Source of the DNA: Antedon mediterranea
Taxonomy: Eukaryota > Echinodermata > Crinoidea > Comatulida > Antedonidae
Assembly: GCF_964355755.1 (NCBI RefSeq)
Contig: NC_092677.1
Coordinates: 5,027,001-5,091,000, forward strand
Length of the DNA: 64,000 bases
Direction of reading: 5' to 3'
Part shown: positions 12,996-23,188 of the stretch, piece after piece
Layout of the letters: each line of letters opens with the position of its first letter
Numbering within the stretch: position 1 is the first letter of the stretch
Notes under the pieces: generated by a model
What the model saw: the letters and a program-made list of their open reading frames with translations, nothing else
What the model was told of the DNA's origin: nothing
Databases searched by the model: none
Translations under genes and position numbers: made by a program

Positions 12996-13241
12996 TTATA
13001 ATAGCGAATGTAAAACGGAGCTGATAATGTCGCCATGAAGAGGATGATTGGTGTCTTCCAATATAGCATGGAATACATCGGCAAGCTGTTCGCTGTAGAA
13101 GGAGTCAAGCATTTGCATACTAGACAAACCAATTACTTTCCACGCTCTACCCAGCACCTTCTCAATTCGGTCTTTATCCCCCTTACATTCCCTTACTGAT
13201 ATTCCTAGCCCAATATACAATATGCCCAAATAGAACATCAC
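12996..13241 (-). pseudogene. LINE ORF2 C-terminal fragment
   Basis: The minus frame reads KVIGLSSMQMLDSFYSEQLA then HAILEDTNHPLHGDI. This matches the end of many LINE reverse transcriptases, where a 'IIG.....L...Y' helix precedes 'I..D..HPLH..F'. Only about 80 residues survive. Confidence 0.6.
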
Positions 13242-14359
13242 TGATTAGTAAAACATAAACATTCTATAGTACAAATATCCTGCTTTACCCCAAAGAACCG
13301 AGTTTCCTAGCTCAAGCAGTACAGCCTTAACTTCTTAACTACGATCAACATGTCCACCCATTTAGCTTTAGTCAAACACTACTGCCAGATACTTATCAAT
13401 AATTGTTAACAATCTCTACTTCCTTTACTTTAATTAATGTATACTGTCAGACCAATTATGTTTTCAAAAATCAATCCTTATTTCTTTCGTTTTATTTATG
13501 TTTAGTTCAAGAAAATAAAAAATGTGATTTATCTACCGATAGGATTGGGCCGATTAGAATGCATTTGCCAACATTCTTTTACATATTTCACAACATTATA
13601 GAGTTTAGGTAATTTAACCGATTGTAATGTAGTATTTAGGCCCTGTTTTAATTCCGATTGTATTGTAGTATTTAAGATTTTCTAATTTCGAATCCGATTG
13701 TACTAAAATTTAAAGTGTTTAAATCTAGATAGGAATAACATAGGCCTAGTATTTAATATGCTTTAATTTTGATTATACTGTAGTGTTTAGTTTAGTTTTT
13801 ATATATAATAAGTAAGTATACCTACTTATATAGTTTTTATTTATTTATTTATTCATAGGAATCACCTTTTCATTCATTCATTTCATTTATCTTTTTATTT
13901 CGGAATATCATGGTGACATAATATAATATCCATAGCAAAATAGAGAAAAAAAAATCTTAATCTTTATATCGGCGTCACACATTTATCAGTTAATGGTGCA
14001 TCCAATTTACAGACAAAATTACAAATAACATAAGCCACAAAGTTCTAAATACTAATACATAACATCAAAACAAAATGTAAACTAATTAATTAGATCTGTA
14101 TGAAAATACATAATACGTATATTGTACAATATATATAACTACAAAAATAAAAACAGAACAACAAAAATACAGGATAGGCCTAAGAAATAAATAAAACTTA
14201 CAGATACATCCTCATAGAGATGTCTGTAGCTTGTTTACTATATTATTAATCAATTAGTTGAGAGAGGTAATGTTGATAAAATTGTAGATCTAGTAACCCA
14301 TGCTTTCATTAAATATGTTTTACAATAAAAATCAAAGATTTTTCCTAATGTTTCATTTT

Positions 14360-14870
14360 CAGTGAATAAATTGTCTAGCATAAAGTGGTGTTTTAACTGA
14401 GGTCCACTGATTAAAATTATCCCGGTACATACTTAATTATTGTCTAACAGAGTTTAATGAAGGACATTTAAATAAAAAATGGTTTACTGTTTCTTTTTCG
14501 TTTGTACTGTACACATCTTACATAATCCTGTGTTATGATTTGACCAGGATTTTCTACGACCCTCAAGATCTAGAGAGTTTGATCTTGTTTTAAATTTTAA
14601 ATTGATACTCTTAAAATTAGTTTTATCTAACAAATATTGTTCAAGGTTTGGTTCCTTTATACATAGTATATTCCGTTAACGTTGTTTTGCATGGAATTTT
14701 GTTTTGCTTTGGGCCTTTGAAAACCACTCGTTATGATCAACTTGTTTATTATTTTTCCTAAATGGCTTTATCCAGTTAGTAGATGGTTCTTCATTAAATT
14801 TGTCTATACAATTTGTTTTATATAAAATATCTTTAGTTAATATAGTAATATTGTTACAAAATCTTGGCAT
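14360..14870 (-). pseudogene. probable second LINE C-terminal remnant
   Basis: The minus frames from 14870 downward include NEWFSKAQSKTKFHAKQR, and later LKFKTRSNSLDLEGRR and LCKMC. The 'R....L..E.GR......LC..C' spacing resembles the C-terminal cysteine region of some LINE ORF2 proteins. Frames are broken. The call is tentative. Confidence 0.35.
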
Positions 14871-15099
14871 TCCCTAACACAGTAGGCCTACCTAATAATA
14901 ACATGCCTTTTTAACATGCTAGTTTTTGATGTTCTGTATTGTTCCTTGTAGTTTGTACTGTAGGTTACATAACAGAACAATTGTATTGTCTTCCCATTAA
15001 TAGACACCCTTCTCTACATAAAACATAATACACCACACCCCTATCATAATAATGGTATAGTCCATATAAGTCGAGGTGGCCGAAAACGGCACCTGATCC

Positions 15100-17633
15100 T
15101 ATAACGCAATAATAACAGGAAGGTAAATTAATTAACTTAGCCTGGGATTTTTTTTCAGTTCAGGGCTAGGCCTAGAATAATTAATACATGCTGCTGCATA
15201 TTACTAGGCTAGTAGCAAGCAGACTGTGACAATCGGGTCCCTGCAGAAGATGCCCAGCTAAGCCCTATACATTGTACTCTTTATAGACTGGCCTAGGCTA
15301 TATGCCATCAATCTTAGCTACATTCCGAAAATACAGCCAGCTTGCTGTACTATATATATTTACAGTTGAAGCTTGTTTAACTAATTTTTATGATAAAAAT
15401 AAAACAGAACATTTTTTAGGGAAAATGGTTGCAATACAAGCCTGAAATTGAGAACCTTCCAGCAGCACTGTACAAGTAGACAGAGGGGAAAAGCCAGCTT
15501 AGCCATTTTACAACACAAACAAATGTTCTCTGTACTGTAGTAAGTCAAATAGTTATTTTCTCTTTTTATAAGTTATAACATTATAAGTAATGTGTTTTAA
15601 TTACCATAGAAAGGTAGTATACTTATTTGACTATGTCAAAGTAAGCAATTTCACTAACCCAATTTTGCACTAAATATGCATGATCTATTTTTTCCAGATT
15701 TTCATACTTTGCTTTTACTTTTTTTAAAGACGTTGAGCTGATGAAGACTGGAACAGAGGTCACCCAAAGGCAACAATGATAGACTCGGTATTGGAATATG
15801 ATTGGATATTGCAGGAAAATTATTTCTGACTCTCCTGCTGCATTCGGCCAATATGTTCTTGTCCAGCTTGTAAAATATTGTATAATTTTTTTTGTATTAT
15901 ATGTACAGTATATTATTTTGTAAACATAACATTCAATAAATAAAAAAAAAACTACTACTGTACAACAGTACACAAGATAAATTCTTCAAATTTACTTACA
16001 CTTCATAATTTTACTGTAAATATTACAGTGCAAAAGGAGTTAATAAAATATATATATACAGTATATCTTATTGAATTCCTGTATTGTTTTTTGTGTCAAT
16101 TTGTCTACTAATTATCAATGTTTTGATTGTGGCAGTAATTACGACAGCTATAGTCTTCTAAGATCGCTCACATCCATTACAAAGTGTCATTTTAATAGTA
16201 AGAAACGTTTCAATAAATTGTGAATGTTGCCACTGTACGATACATTTTATGTTTCTCACTACTTGCTCTTATTGTTCAATCAATCAACCTAAAAAAAAAA
16301 AAAATTTGTGTCAAAATATCTGCATAAAATGTTTATTTGCGGAATGTTAATTTGAACCTATTGCATTTGATACACAAAATATTTTTAAAATATTGCATCA
16401 GTAAAACATCCAAAACAATATTTAGATTTTCTTTTTTTTTTTATTTTCACTGCCGAATAGATAGTTGAAATCTTTAAATATTAAACCAATTCATCATGAT
16501 TAAAACAAAAATACATCCCTAGCTAGCAGTGTACTGCCTAGGCCTACTACACTCTACTTCTAGAGACAGAAGTAGGCAGCAGTTAGGCTACTCGAGACTG
16601 TCAGCAGTGCTAGTAGTAGTAGTAGTAGACTAGTAGTACAGTAGCAGCAAATTCGGGCCTAGCTAGGCCTCTCCTGTTAAGTTAGCGAAACAAAAACTCA
16701 CCTAAATGAATAAGATTCAACATCAAAGTTACCAACTGTAATTCTAACTTAGCATTCTGCTAGCTATAGTTTCCGTGTTTTCTTCAAGATTCGTCTCGCA
16801 TCACTACTCGACTCTCTCGCACGCATGCATTGCTGCTATCGTTGTTGGCCGTTGATTTGGAAAGCATCATCATCCACACGATGTATCCATACAATATGAA
16901 TATTTATGAGCTAACTCAGGTCAAGGGTTAAATTAAACCGGAACACATTTGTCTTCCAGACAAATAGCTTCCGGTTGGTTAATTTTTGCATTAAATTGCG
17001 ATTTTCCCGTGTAAAAAATTATTTTTTTCAATCCAAATTGAGGTCAAAGTGAATAACTTTTATGTGCAATTAAAATGGCCTATTCAAGAAAAATATTGAA
17101 AAAAAAAATTTTCAGGGGGACAATACATCTTTAACAACGAACTTTTAAATGGGTTGTCTGTACAACACAGAGTAGACCTCGTATCTTGTATCATCATAAA
17201 GGTACGATAAACAAAACAATTATTGTTTTCATTTGCATAAGATGTTTTCAGTGTGACTTTCTATACAGTTTGCAGTATACTTTCTATTACTAACTTTCTA
17301 TTATTTTATATTTACATAAGTTGTTTTAAACGTTAGCAATATAACAGATCTTCATTTGAAAATGGTTTTTTTGTGTATTAATTAACAGTAGGCCTAGGCC
17401 TACTATTTAATGCAATAACCCAAGTTAATGCTGTTACATATTGTACTAAAAAATGTACATTACAAATAAGAATAGGCCTACTATGAGAAGGATATAATAT
17501 GCTGCTGATTCTTAAAAACATTTCTCCAAAATATTTCTTTCACGATTATGTATCTAAATATCTCTGTGTATAACATTATCCATATATTGTAAATTAACAA
17601 AAAGTTCCCCTCTCCTATGAAATATCCGAAAAG
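15100..17633. other. right arm of the TTAA element and flank, no gene seen
   Basis: 15108-17129 is the right part of the TTAA element, with (TAG)n near 16610-16630 and several TAGGCCTA words. 17134-17633 is AT-rich. The frame at 15623-15973 shows no domain and no exon-like borders. Confidence 0.5.
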
Positions 17634-18486
17634 TATGGAACGCCGTTTACGTAACATTTCGATGATATGAATTTTATGACGCGATATGTGAATGAAATGC
17701 ATCGATATGAATTGAATGGCGCGATAGATGAATGAAATGTTTTGAATTGAATGCTTTGAATGAAATGTTTTGAATTGAATGTTTTAATGAAATATTTTGA
17801 ATGAAATGTTTTGAATTGAATGTTTTGAATTGAATGTTTTGAATGAAATGTTTTGAATGAAATGTTTTGAATGAAATGTTTTGAACGAAATGTTTTGAAC
17901 GAAATGTTTTGAATGAAATGTTTTGAATGAAATGAAAAGTCAAACTATTGGCGGCGTATGTCATTCCCGTTCGCGATTTTTTCTCAACCTCTTAGGCCTA
18001 AGTCTGGGTACCCTCATCTCCTTTCCACGCTGTCATCAATATGGATCCTTTACAGAGAATCCTAACAGACTTGAAACAGTGGAATACATATTTCCAAACC
18101 CAGGTCTGTTCGGATTCTCTGTAAAGGCAGCGTGGAAAAGAGATGAGGGTACCCAGGCTTAGGCCTAAGAGGTTGAGAAAAAAATCGCGAGCGGGAATGA
18201 CATACGCCACCAATAGTTTGACTTTTCAATTCAATTCAAACATTTCATTCAAAACATTTCATTCAAAACATTTCATTCAAAACATTTCATTCAAAACATT
18301 TCATTTAAAACATTTCATTTAAAACATTGCATTCAAAACATTTCATTCAAAACATTCAATTAAAAGCATTCAATTCAAAACATTTCATTCATATATCGCG
18401 CCATTCAATTCATATCGATGCATTTCATTCACATATCGCGTCATACAATTCATATCATCGAAATGTTGCGTAAACGGCGTTCCATA
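17634..18486. mobile_element. palindromic fold-back element
   Basis: The outer ends are TATGGAACGCCGTTTACG and its inverted copy. Inside lie, on both arms, inverted tracts of the unit GAATGAAATGTTTT, then a mirrored unique segment (a TAGGCCTAAG, GGTACCC and CACGCTG series) around a centre near 18085. The two arms together make nearly the whole element a hairpin of about 850 bp. The ORFs at 17674-17964, 17923-18162 and 17998-18213 come from this repeat. Confidence 0.85.
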
Positions 18487-18783
18487 GAAAAGCATCGGAG
18501 CAGTATGCTTTTTATAACGCGATAGTAAACATTTGTTTTTAATTTTTTAAAAGAGGGCGTTGCGTTTCTCCGAGTAATAATATGCCTAATGGCTACAACG
18601 AAATAAACATGACAGAACAGAGAAGATGGAAAATGTTTATATCGCTCACCTCTTCCAAATTACGAATTTAAAATTCAACGTTTTATTTCTACCAACTGTA
18701 CTTAATCATGGTTATCTTAGCTTAGACCCTAATTTTACTTTTCATAAATGTGTAACTTAAACATATTGATTCGGGATGAACGT

Positions 18784-18933
18784 TTAGTCGTATAACTGTT
18801 CACAATAATGTGGTTCTGCAACCTTTTCTTTCTGTGACGTAATACAATCACGAGGCTCTTCGTAAATGACCTCTTGACTTGACGAAATAAGACTTTCGGC
18901 AGTTTTACATTCGATTTTAATCTCTTTTCTTTC
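18784..18933 (-). CDS. gene A exon 7: distal cytoplasmic tail
   Basis: 150 nt with TAA, phase 0. It starts ERKEIKIE and contains VIYEEPRD and EPHYCEQLYD. It is homologous to gene C exon 46146-46265. Confidence 0.8.
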   Translation of the reverse strand, partial: ERKEIKIECKTAESLISSSQEVIYEEPRDCITSQKEKVAEPHYCEQLYD

Positions 18934-21747
18934 CTACAAAACAAAAAGTAAAACAAAAAATAAAAACAATAGCAATAATTGATTGTTACTATTAATTGTT
19001 ATAAAACAAAATATTGTTTGTTGGTTATCAATGTATGTACCGTGTCGTAGAAAAGATGGTTTATTAGTCACTAAAAATAATAGAAATATTATATACTGGC
19101 TATATTTATTAATGTCAACATAATCTTGCCTACACTGCTGAACGATATGTTTTGTTCGGTTGCTCGTTTGCCACTTGGATGCAACGTAATGAATTGTTGA
19201 TTTTTTTTCCCGCTCTTCAGTTTGTCAAATTGAAAAAACTTCGGTGTTTATTGAGTACAACCATAGGGGAATTTCTCCATGGTATAACAATTTAAGTTTC
19301 TTTGTTAAGCAATCAAGATCAATTAAAATACTGTACACAAATTTCAAAATAAAACTTAAATAGAAAAACATTTGCGCAAAGGAACAGACATTGATGACAA
19401 GAAAAGTTTCCATTATTTCCACTTTGGTCCTGTAAAAACAGTTAACTGAACAGAGTTGTCAAAGTTGATTGTAAATCGGATTTTTCTGTTATTAACATTT
19501 TTACCTGTGTTCTTGTCCTAAATTGGCCTCTGTTGAGCTCACTGTAAACGTCCACATTGGATTGAGATTTCACTTGGCATTGAAGATTTTGATATTTTGA
19601 ATGGACTTCTCTTAATCGTCTTTGCTAAAGAAACAATTTTAATAAAAAGTATTAGTTAATTGGGCGAGTAAAGGAATGTTTATTTATCATCTTGACTTAA
19701 AACTGTAAACAAAAAGTACTTACATCAATACAACGTGCAAGAACAGAACCAAGAATGAATGCAATGATGATAGCCACAGCCACTGTACCCATTTGAAATG
19801 AATCATCTCCTGTAGAAAAAATTAACCGTTGTTTGGTTGTGAAATCATTGAAAATATTATCTTCAATACTGGGCTAAAAATGGTGAATGATCAAGTGGAA
19901 ATGTATAATTCAGACACTAAACTACTACTTGGTAAATACAGTATGGTGACTTACCTTTCAAATTGTCTGTAGGCCCATCTGTAGGCCTACCTGCTTTGGG
20001 CCTACAGTTGTCAAGTGATGTAGAGGCATTAAGTTTTTTATTCTCTGCATAACATGTAAGATTTGATTGACATATCTCATCAGTAATTTCTATAATTGCT
20101 GTACTTTCTCCTTTCTTAACCATTTCTCCATCTTGTAATATCAGTACTGATGATGGCTTGGGATGGCCATCTGCTGTACATGTTGCAAAACAATCTTCAG
20201 GATTGAATGTTGCGATAATATCTATTGAGAGAAGATAAGGCTTAAAGCTCAAGAAGATTTAGAAATATTGTTTTGAATCGATATGGGCCTAACAGCAAGA
20301 CAAATTACGCTTGTTATTGCAGATTCAGTTCATCACACGTTTATTTAGTTATGAATGTAACTGGGGCAAAGGCAGAAAAAATAATAAGGATATTCAAAAT
20401 TTAAATATTCAGAATATAGATACAGACATTTTATTTTTACAAGAAACAAAACAGTGGAACGTTTTCTAATTAATTCAACTTATCGAAAATTCAGATCACT
20501 ACCGTATTACATAAAAAACATATTTTGTATTGCCTCATATATTTAATAGTAGGCTATCATATATATATTTCTTTTTTTTCTACATACAAAATATTTCCAA
20601 CTGTTTTCCGGCACTGGTTTTAGCATCAATTCCCTTAAACTGATCACTCTCTGCTTTACATGTATAAATACCAATGTCGCCCATAGTGGCTGCTTCAATC
20701 TTAAGGACATTGCCGTTGATATTTATCTTCTGTCCATCTTTATACCAAGTAATGTAAGGAGTCGGGTCCCCATCAGGTTTACTACAAGTAAATGTGACTG
20801 TGTCACCTTCATATGCAGTGATTGCTGAGGCATTAAGACGTGGCTGATCCAAATCTGAGAAAAGGTATAAAACAAATTAGACAGCAGATAAATAAAGATG
20901 TGGTCAACACAAATTACAACAACAAGAAGTGTATAGATATGCCTTTTGGTACTCAAGAAAATGTCAATTTAATTCTGGAGTTTTACTATTGGCGTGGCGT
21001 GAGAACATTCACAATTATAGACCTTATACTATTTAGTAAAAAAACATTAAGAATGTCGGTTTATGATAGCTTTTTTTTTTCAGGCTACATCATGATTATC
21101 TGGTATACTCACAATATACAGTTAGCATAGATGGACTTAATAATGTAATCATTCCAGTTGCTGTTTGTATCTGGCATCTAAATATTCTTTGAGAATCATA
21201 TCTCAAGGGCTGTAAGATCACCAGACTAGCTTCACCAGGAGCAGTGTGTAACCGGAAACGTCCATTTTCCATCTTTTTATCATTCACAATTCCTGGGTTG
21301 ATGACTACTTCATCTTCATTTAGTTCATCCCATTGTAGTGAAGTAGGAGTAGAAGTAAATTGTGAATAATCACAAGTTATCACCACTTCTGCATCGTCTT
21401 CTTTAGCTGTCTGGTTAAAGCTCGTTTGACCATGTGCTTTAAAATATCAAGCATATCCTATTGTTTATATTTAACTAATGATAATTTAAAATTAAATGTG
21501 TCAACCTAAAAATATATATATATTCTACATACAAACAAGGAAAAGAATAAAACTGCCCTCAACCAGCTGCTGCTGTTTTTAGTTTTACGCGTTCGTAATC
21601 TGGTTATTGAAAAATAGTTCAATATTAACTGACTGACTAAAAAGTGTATGGTCGTTTAGTTGTTGATTATCATATTTAATTTATTTTTATTATCTTACCG
21701 ACTAAAGATTGTATATATACAATAAATAAAATTCGCTTCAAACCCAT
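18784..21747 (-). CDS. Ig receptor gene A: signal peptide, three Ig domains, TM, tyrosine-motif tail
   Basis: Seven exons join in frame, read from high to low coordinates: 21747-21699, 21436-21113, 20854-20588, 20221-19955, 19809-19724, 19624-19505 and 18933-18784 (TAA at 18786-18784). The product is 420 residues. Signal sequence MGLKRILFIVYIQSLV; Ig1 with ITCDYS and IFRCQIQ; Ig2 with TFTCSKPDGDP, ITWYKDGQ and YTCKAESD; a third Ig-like domain (ATCTADGHP, SNLTCYAEN) with an extra Cys pair; a GRPTDGPTDN stalk; TM VAVAIIIAFILGSVLA. The tail carries VYSELN, IYEEP and HYCEQLYD. The ATG directly follows a polypyrimidine-AG, so a 5' UTR exon probably lies upstream. An AATAAA on the minus strand is at 18687-18682. 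The tyrosines suggest SH2-type signalling, which is inferred. It faces gene B head to head. Confidence 0.85.
19505..19624 (-). CDS. gene A exon 6: proximal cytoplasmic tail
   Basis: 120 nt, phase 0-0, beginning QRRLREVHSKYQN. It contains NVDVYSELN, a YxxL motif close to ITIM form but with Asp at the -2 position. Gene C has the aligned NVGDYNEIN. Confidence 0.8.
19724..19809 (-). CDS. gene A exon 5: transmembrane segment
   Basis: 86 nt, phase 1 to 0. GDDSFQMG is followed by VAVAIIIAFILGSVLA and the stop-transfer residues RCID. Confidence 0.85.
19955..20221 (-). CDS. gene A exon 4: third Ig-like domain and stalk
   Basis: 267 nt, phase 1-1. It has CFATCTADGHPKPSSVLILQ, the second Cys in SNLTCYAEN and an extra pair EICQ...DNC. 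It ends in a Pro/Gly stalk ahead of the TM exon. Confidence 0.85.
20588..20854 (-). CDS. gene A exon 3: Ig domain 2 (I/C2-type)
   Basis: 267 nt, phase 1-1, donor GTATGT. It shows VTFTCSKPDGDPTP, ITWYKDGQ and GIYTCKAESDQFKG. Compared with genes B and C it is about 10-14 residues shorter in the D-E region. Confidence 0.85.
21113..21436 (-). CDS. gene A exon 2: Ig domain 1
   Basis: 324 nt, phase 1-1, donor GTGAGT. Ig landmarks: VVITCDYS, LQWDELNE, SLVILQPLRYDSQRIFRCQI and the G strand MLTVY. It is closely similar to gene B exon 28887-29222 and gene C exon 48910-49227. Confidence 0.85.
21699..21747 (-). CDS. gene A exon 1: signal peptide
   Basis: The ATG (21747-21745) directly follows TTTTTTTTTTTCAG on the minus strand; donor GTAAG begins at 21698. 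It encodes 16 hydrophobic residues plus one base (phase 1). Confidence 0.8.
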
Positions 21748-21934
21748 CTGAAAAAAAAAAAAAATAGAGAAAAAAACTTTTTATTAATATTGGTTTACAG
21801 CATTGAGGAAATCTATGTTATTTCGTCCATGAATATATAAAGTTTATATTATCTATAATGAAATCCTCATCGTAAATAATCGTTAACAACCAACAAACTA
21901 GAACAGAAGGAGAATCTATTTCAAAAGAATAAAA

Positions 21935-22072
21935 GCTATTATACATTCACGCTTGTTTCGTTTCACGGAACCGGAGACGGTGCCGTTCAATTCTGTATAC
22001 ATTTTCCATTGTTTTAATAACAACACGGCGCCGTCTTCCTTTCCCTGAAACGGAACAAGTGTGAATTTAGCT
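21935..22072. mobile_element. short Harbinger-type MITE
   Basis: An inverted pair of about 60 bp: TTCACGCTTGTTTCGTTTCA on the left against the complement of GAAACGGAACAAGTGTGAA on the right, with GC-rich inner CGGYGCCGT. It is related to the ends of 7832-8564 and is non-coding. Confidence 0.65.
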
Positions 22073-22539
22073 TTTTCAATGCCCAGCATAAATAAAGTTA
22101 TATATCTCTTACAAGATTCTTCTTCGCTATCTCAGTCAATTATGAGTTTTGTTTTCGTCGCTGTCGGCTCGTTTCATTTAGTTATCTTTATTATCATAAT
22201 GTCATCTTCACAATCAATGAAAAAATTATATAATATTTTTTCAATCTCTCCTTCGTCTTCTTTTTTTTAAATTTATAATTAGTTATGGTTAAGCTACTTA
22301 CCTTTGTCTTCTCTGTCAAGAAAGTAACACTGTGTCGATTATTAGTATTCGTTATCATTTTAATAAAATTGTACTTTTTTGTTTCATTTTCGATCGCATT
22401 CAAGGACGTAATCACCATGACATTGATATTTAAACTGATGATTGGTTGATTTTTGATATAATATAGTGCCTTTATTTATAGATTAATCAATTACATGTTC
22501 TGTTAATAATACTATTGCATGCCGCTGGTCACTACAACC

Positions 22540-22569
22540 AGGGAAGAGTTAAATTGTTAACTCTTCCCT
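22540..22569. repeat. perfect 13-bp hairpin
   Basis: AGGGAAGAGTTAA, a 4-nt loop ATTG, then the exact complement. It is isolated in the A-B intergenic space, and no T-run or gene end makes it a terminator. Confidence 0.7.
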
Positions 22570-22800
22570 GCTACAACGATCTTGTGTCAACTCATGTATT
22601 CAAATTCAATTTAGGCTTAAATATATTGTATTCTTACAGGCAGCCATCACTCGACTCAGCTTATTCTTTATTAAAATCAATTAACTATAGTAGGTTATAG
22701 AGGATTACGTCGGCATAAACTGTAGGCCTAATTCCCGTTCGATGTTATATACAAAATATCATCTTCCAGAAAATAGTGTACATCTTCATAGCAAATACCG

Positions 22801-23177
22801 TTAAAGATGTAGGCTATCATGTCTCCCTGGAAAAATTAATTTTAACATTTTTGTTGTTGAATATGCCATTTTAATTTCAATGTTCCATAATACTTATTCA
22901 CTTTGATCAAAAAATTTATCGGAAAAAACAATTATTTACCTGCAGAGCCTGTTATTTAAAGCAAGAAAGTAGTGAATTTGGCTGCCAGACAATAATGGGT
23001 GTTGGGTTGAATTTAACCGCGTTATGTCGTCTTTATATAAAATTATAAGTGAAAACATTATTTGTTTTCGTTTTTTTCATGCGGGTGACTTTATCAAAAC
23101 TACAAAATGGCCTATTCAAAATTTGATTTTATTAATCTTAATTTGTCATGTTTTTTGGGGTACTATACATCTTATTA
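22801..23177. mobile_element. TTAA-family MITE copy
   Basis: The left end TTAAAGATGTA and right end TACATCTTA are inverted, with TCTCCCTGG and TTTTGGGGTAC in place of the C-run and G-run. The subterminal TATTCACTTTGA is shared with 11997-17129 and 51886-52220. This is a diverged copy. Confidence 0.6.
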
Positions 23178-23188
23178 TTACGGTGTAT

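Larger units (their letters stand above)
12418..15099. mobile_element. nested transposon with about 49-bp TIRs and an 8-bp target duplication
   Basis: Both ends read GGATCAGGTGCCGTTTTCGG inward and match for about 49 bp with one mismatch. The flanks carry the perfect duplication TATAACGC at 12410-12417 and 15100-15107. An 8-bp duplication is found in hAT, P and Merlin elements; the GGATCAGG end fits none that I can name securely. The interior holds LINE debris and no transposase. Confidence 0.85.
11997..17129. mobile_element. TTAA-flanked DNA transposon, about 5.1 kb, interrupted by a second element
   Basis: Both ends carry AGATGTATTGTCCCCC in inverted orientation (AGATGTATTG... and ...CAATACATCT), flanked directly by TTAA at 11993-11996 and 17130-17133. 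The subterminal TTATTCACTT motif is also mirrored. A TTAA duplication is typical of piggyBac and Kolobok elements; no transposase was recognised. Removing the nested element leaves about 2.4 kb. Short relatives lie at 22801-23177 and 51886-52220. Confidence 0.7.

Noticed and set aside
17674-17964. ORF with repeated FKTFHSKHFIQNI residues
   Set aside because: Translation of the GAATGAAATGTTTT tract in the fold-back element; no host gene features.
20723-20956. 77-codon minus ORF overlapping gene A Ig2
   Set aside because: Out of frame with the Ig exon, crosses its acceptor and shows no domain.
22540-22569. Rho-independent-type terminator
   Set aside because: A perfect hairpin, but in eukaryotic intergenic DNA without a U-run or upstream gene.
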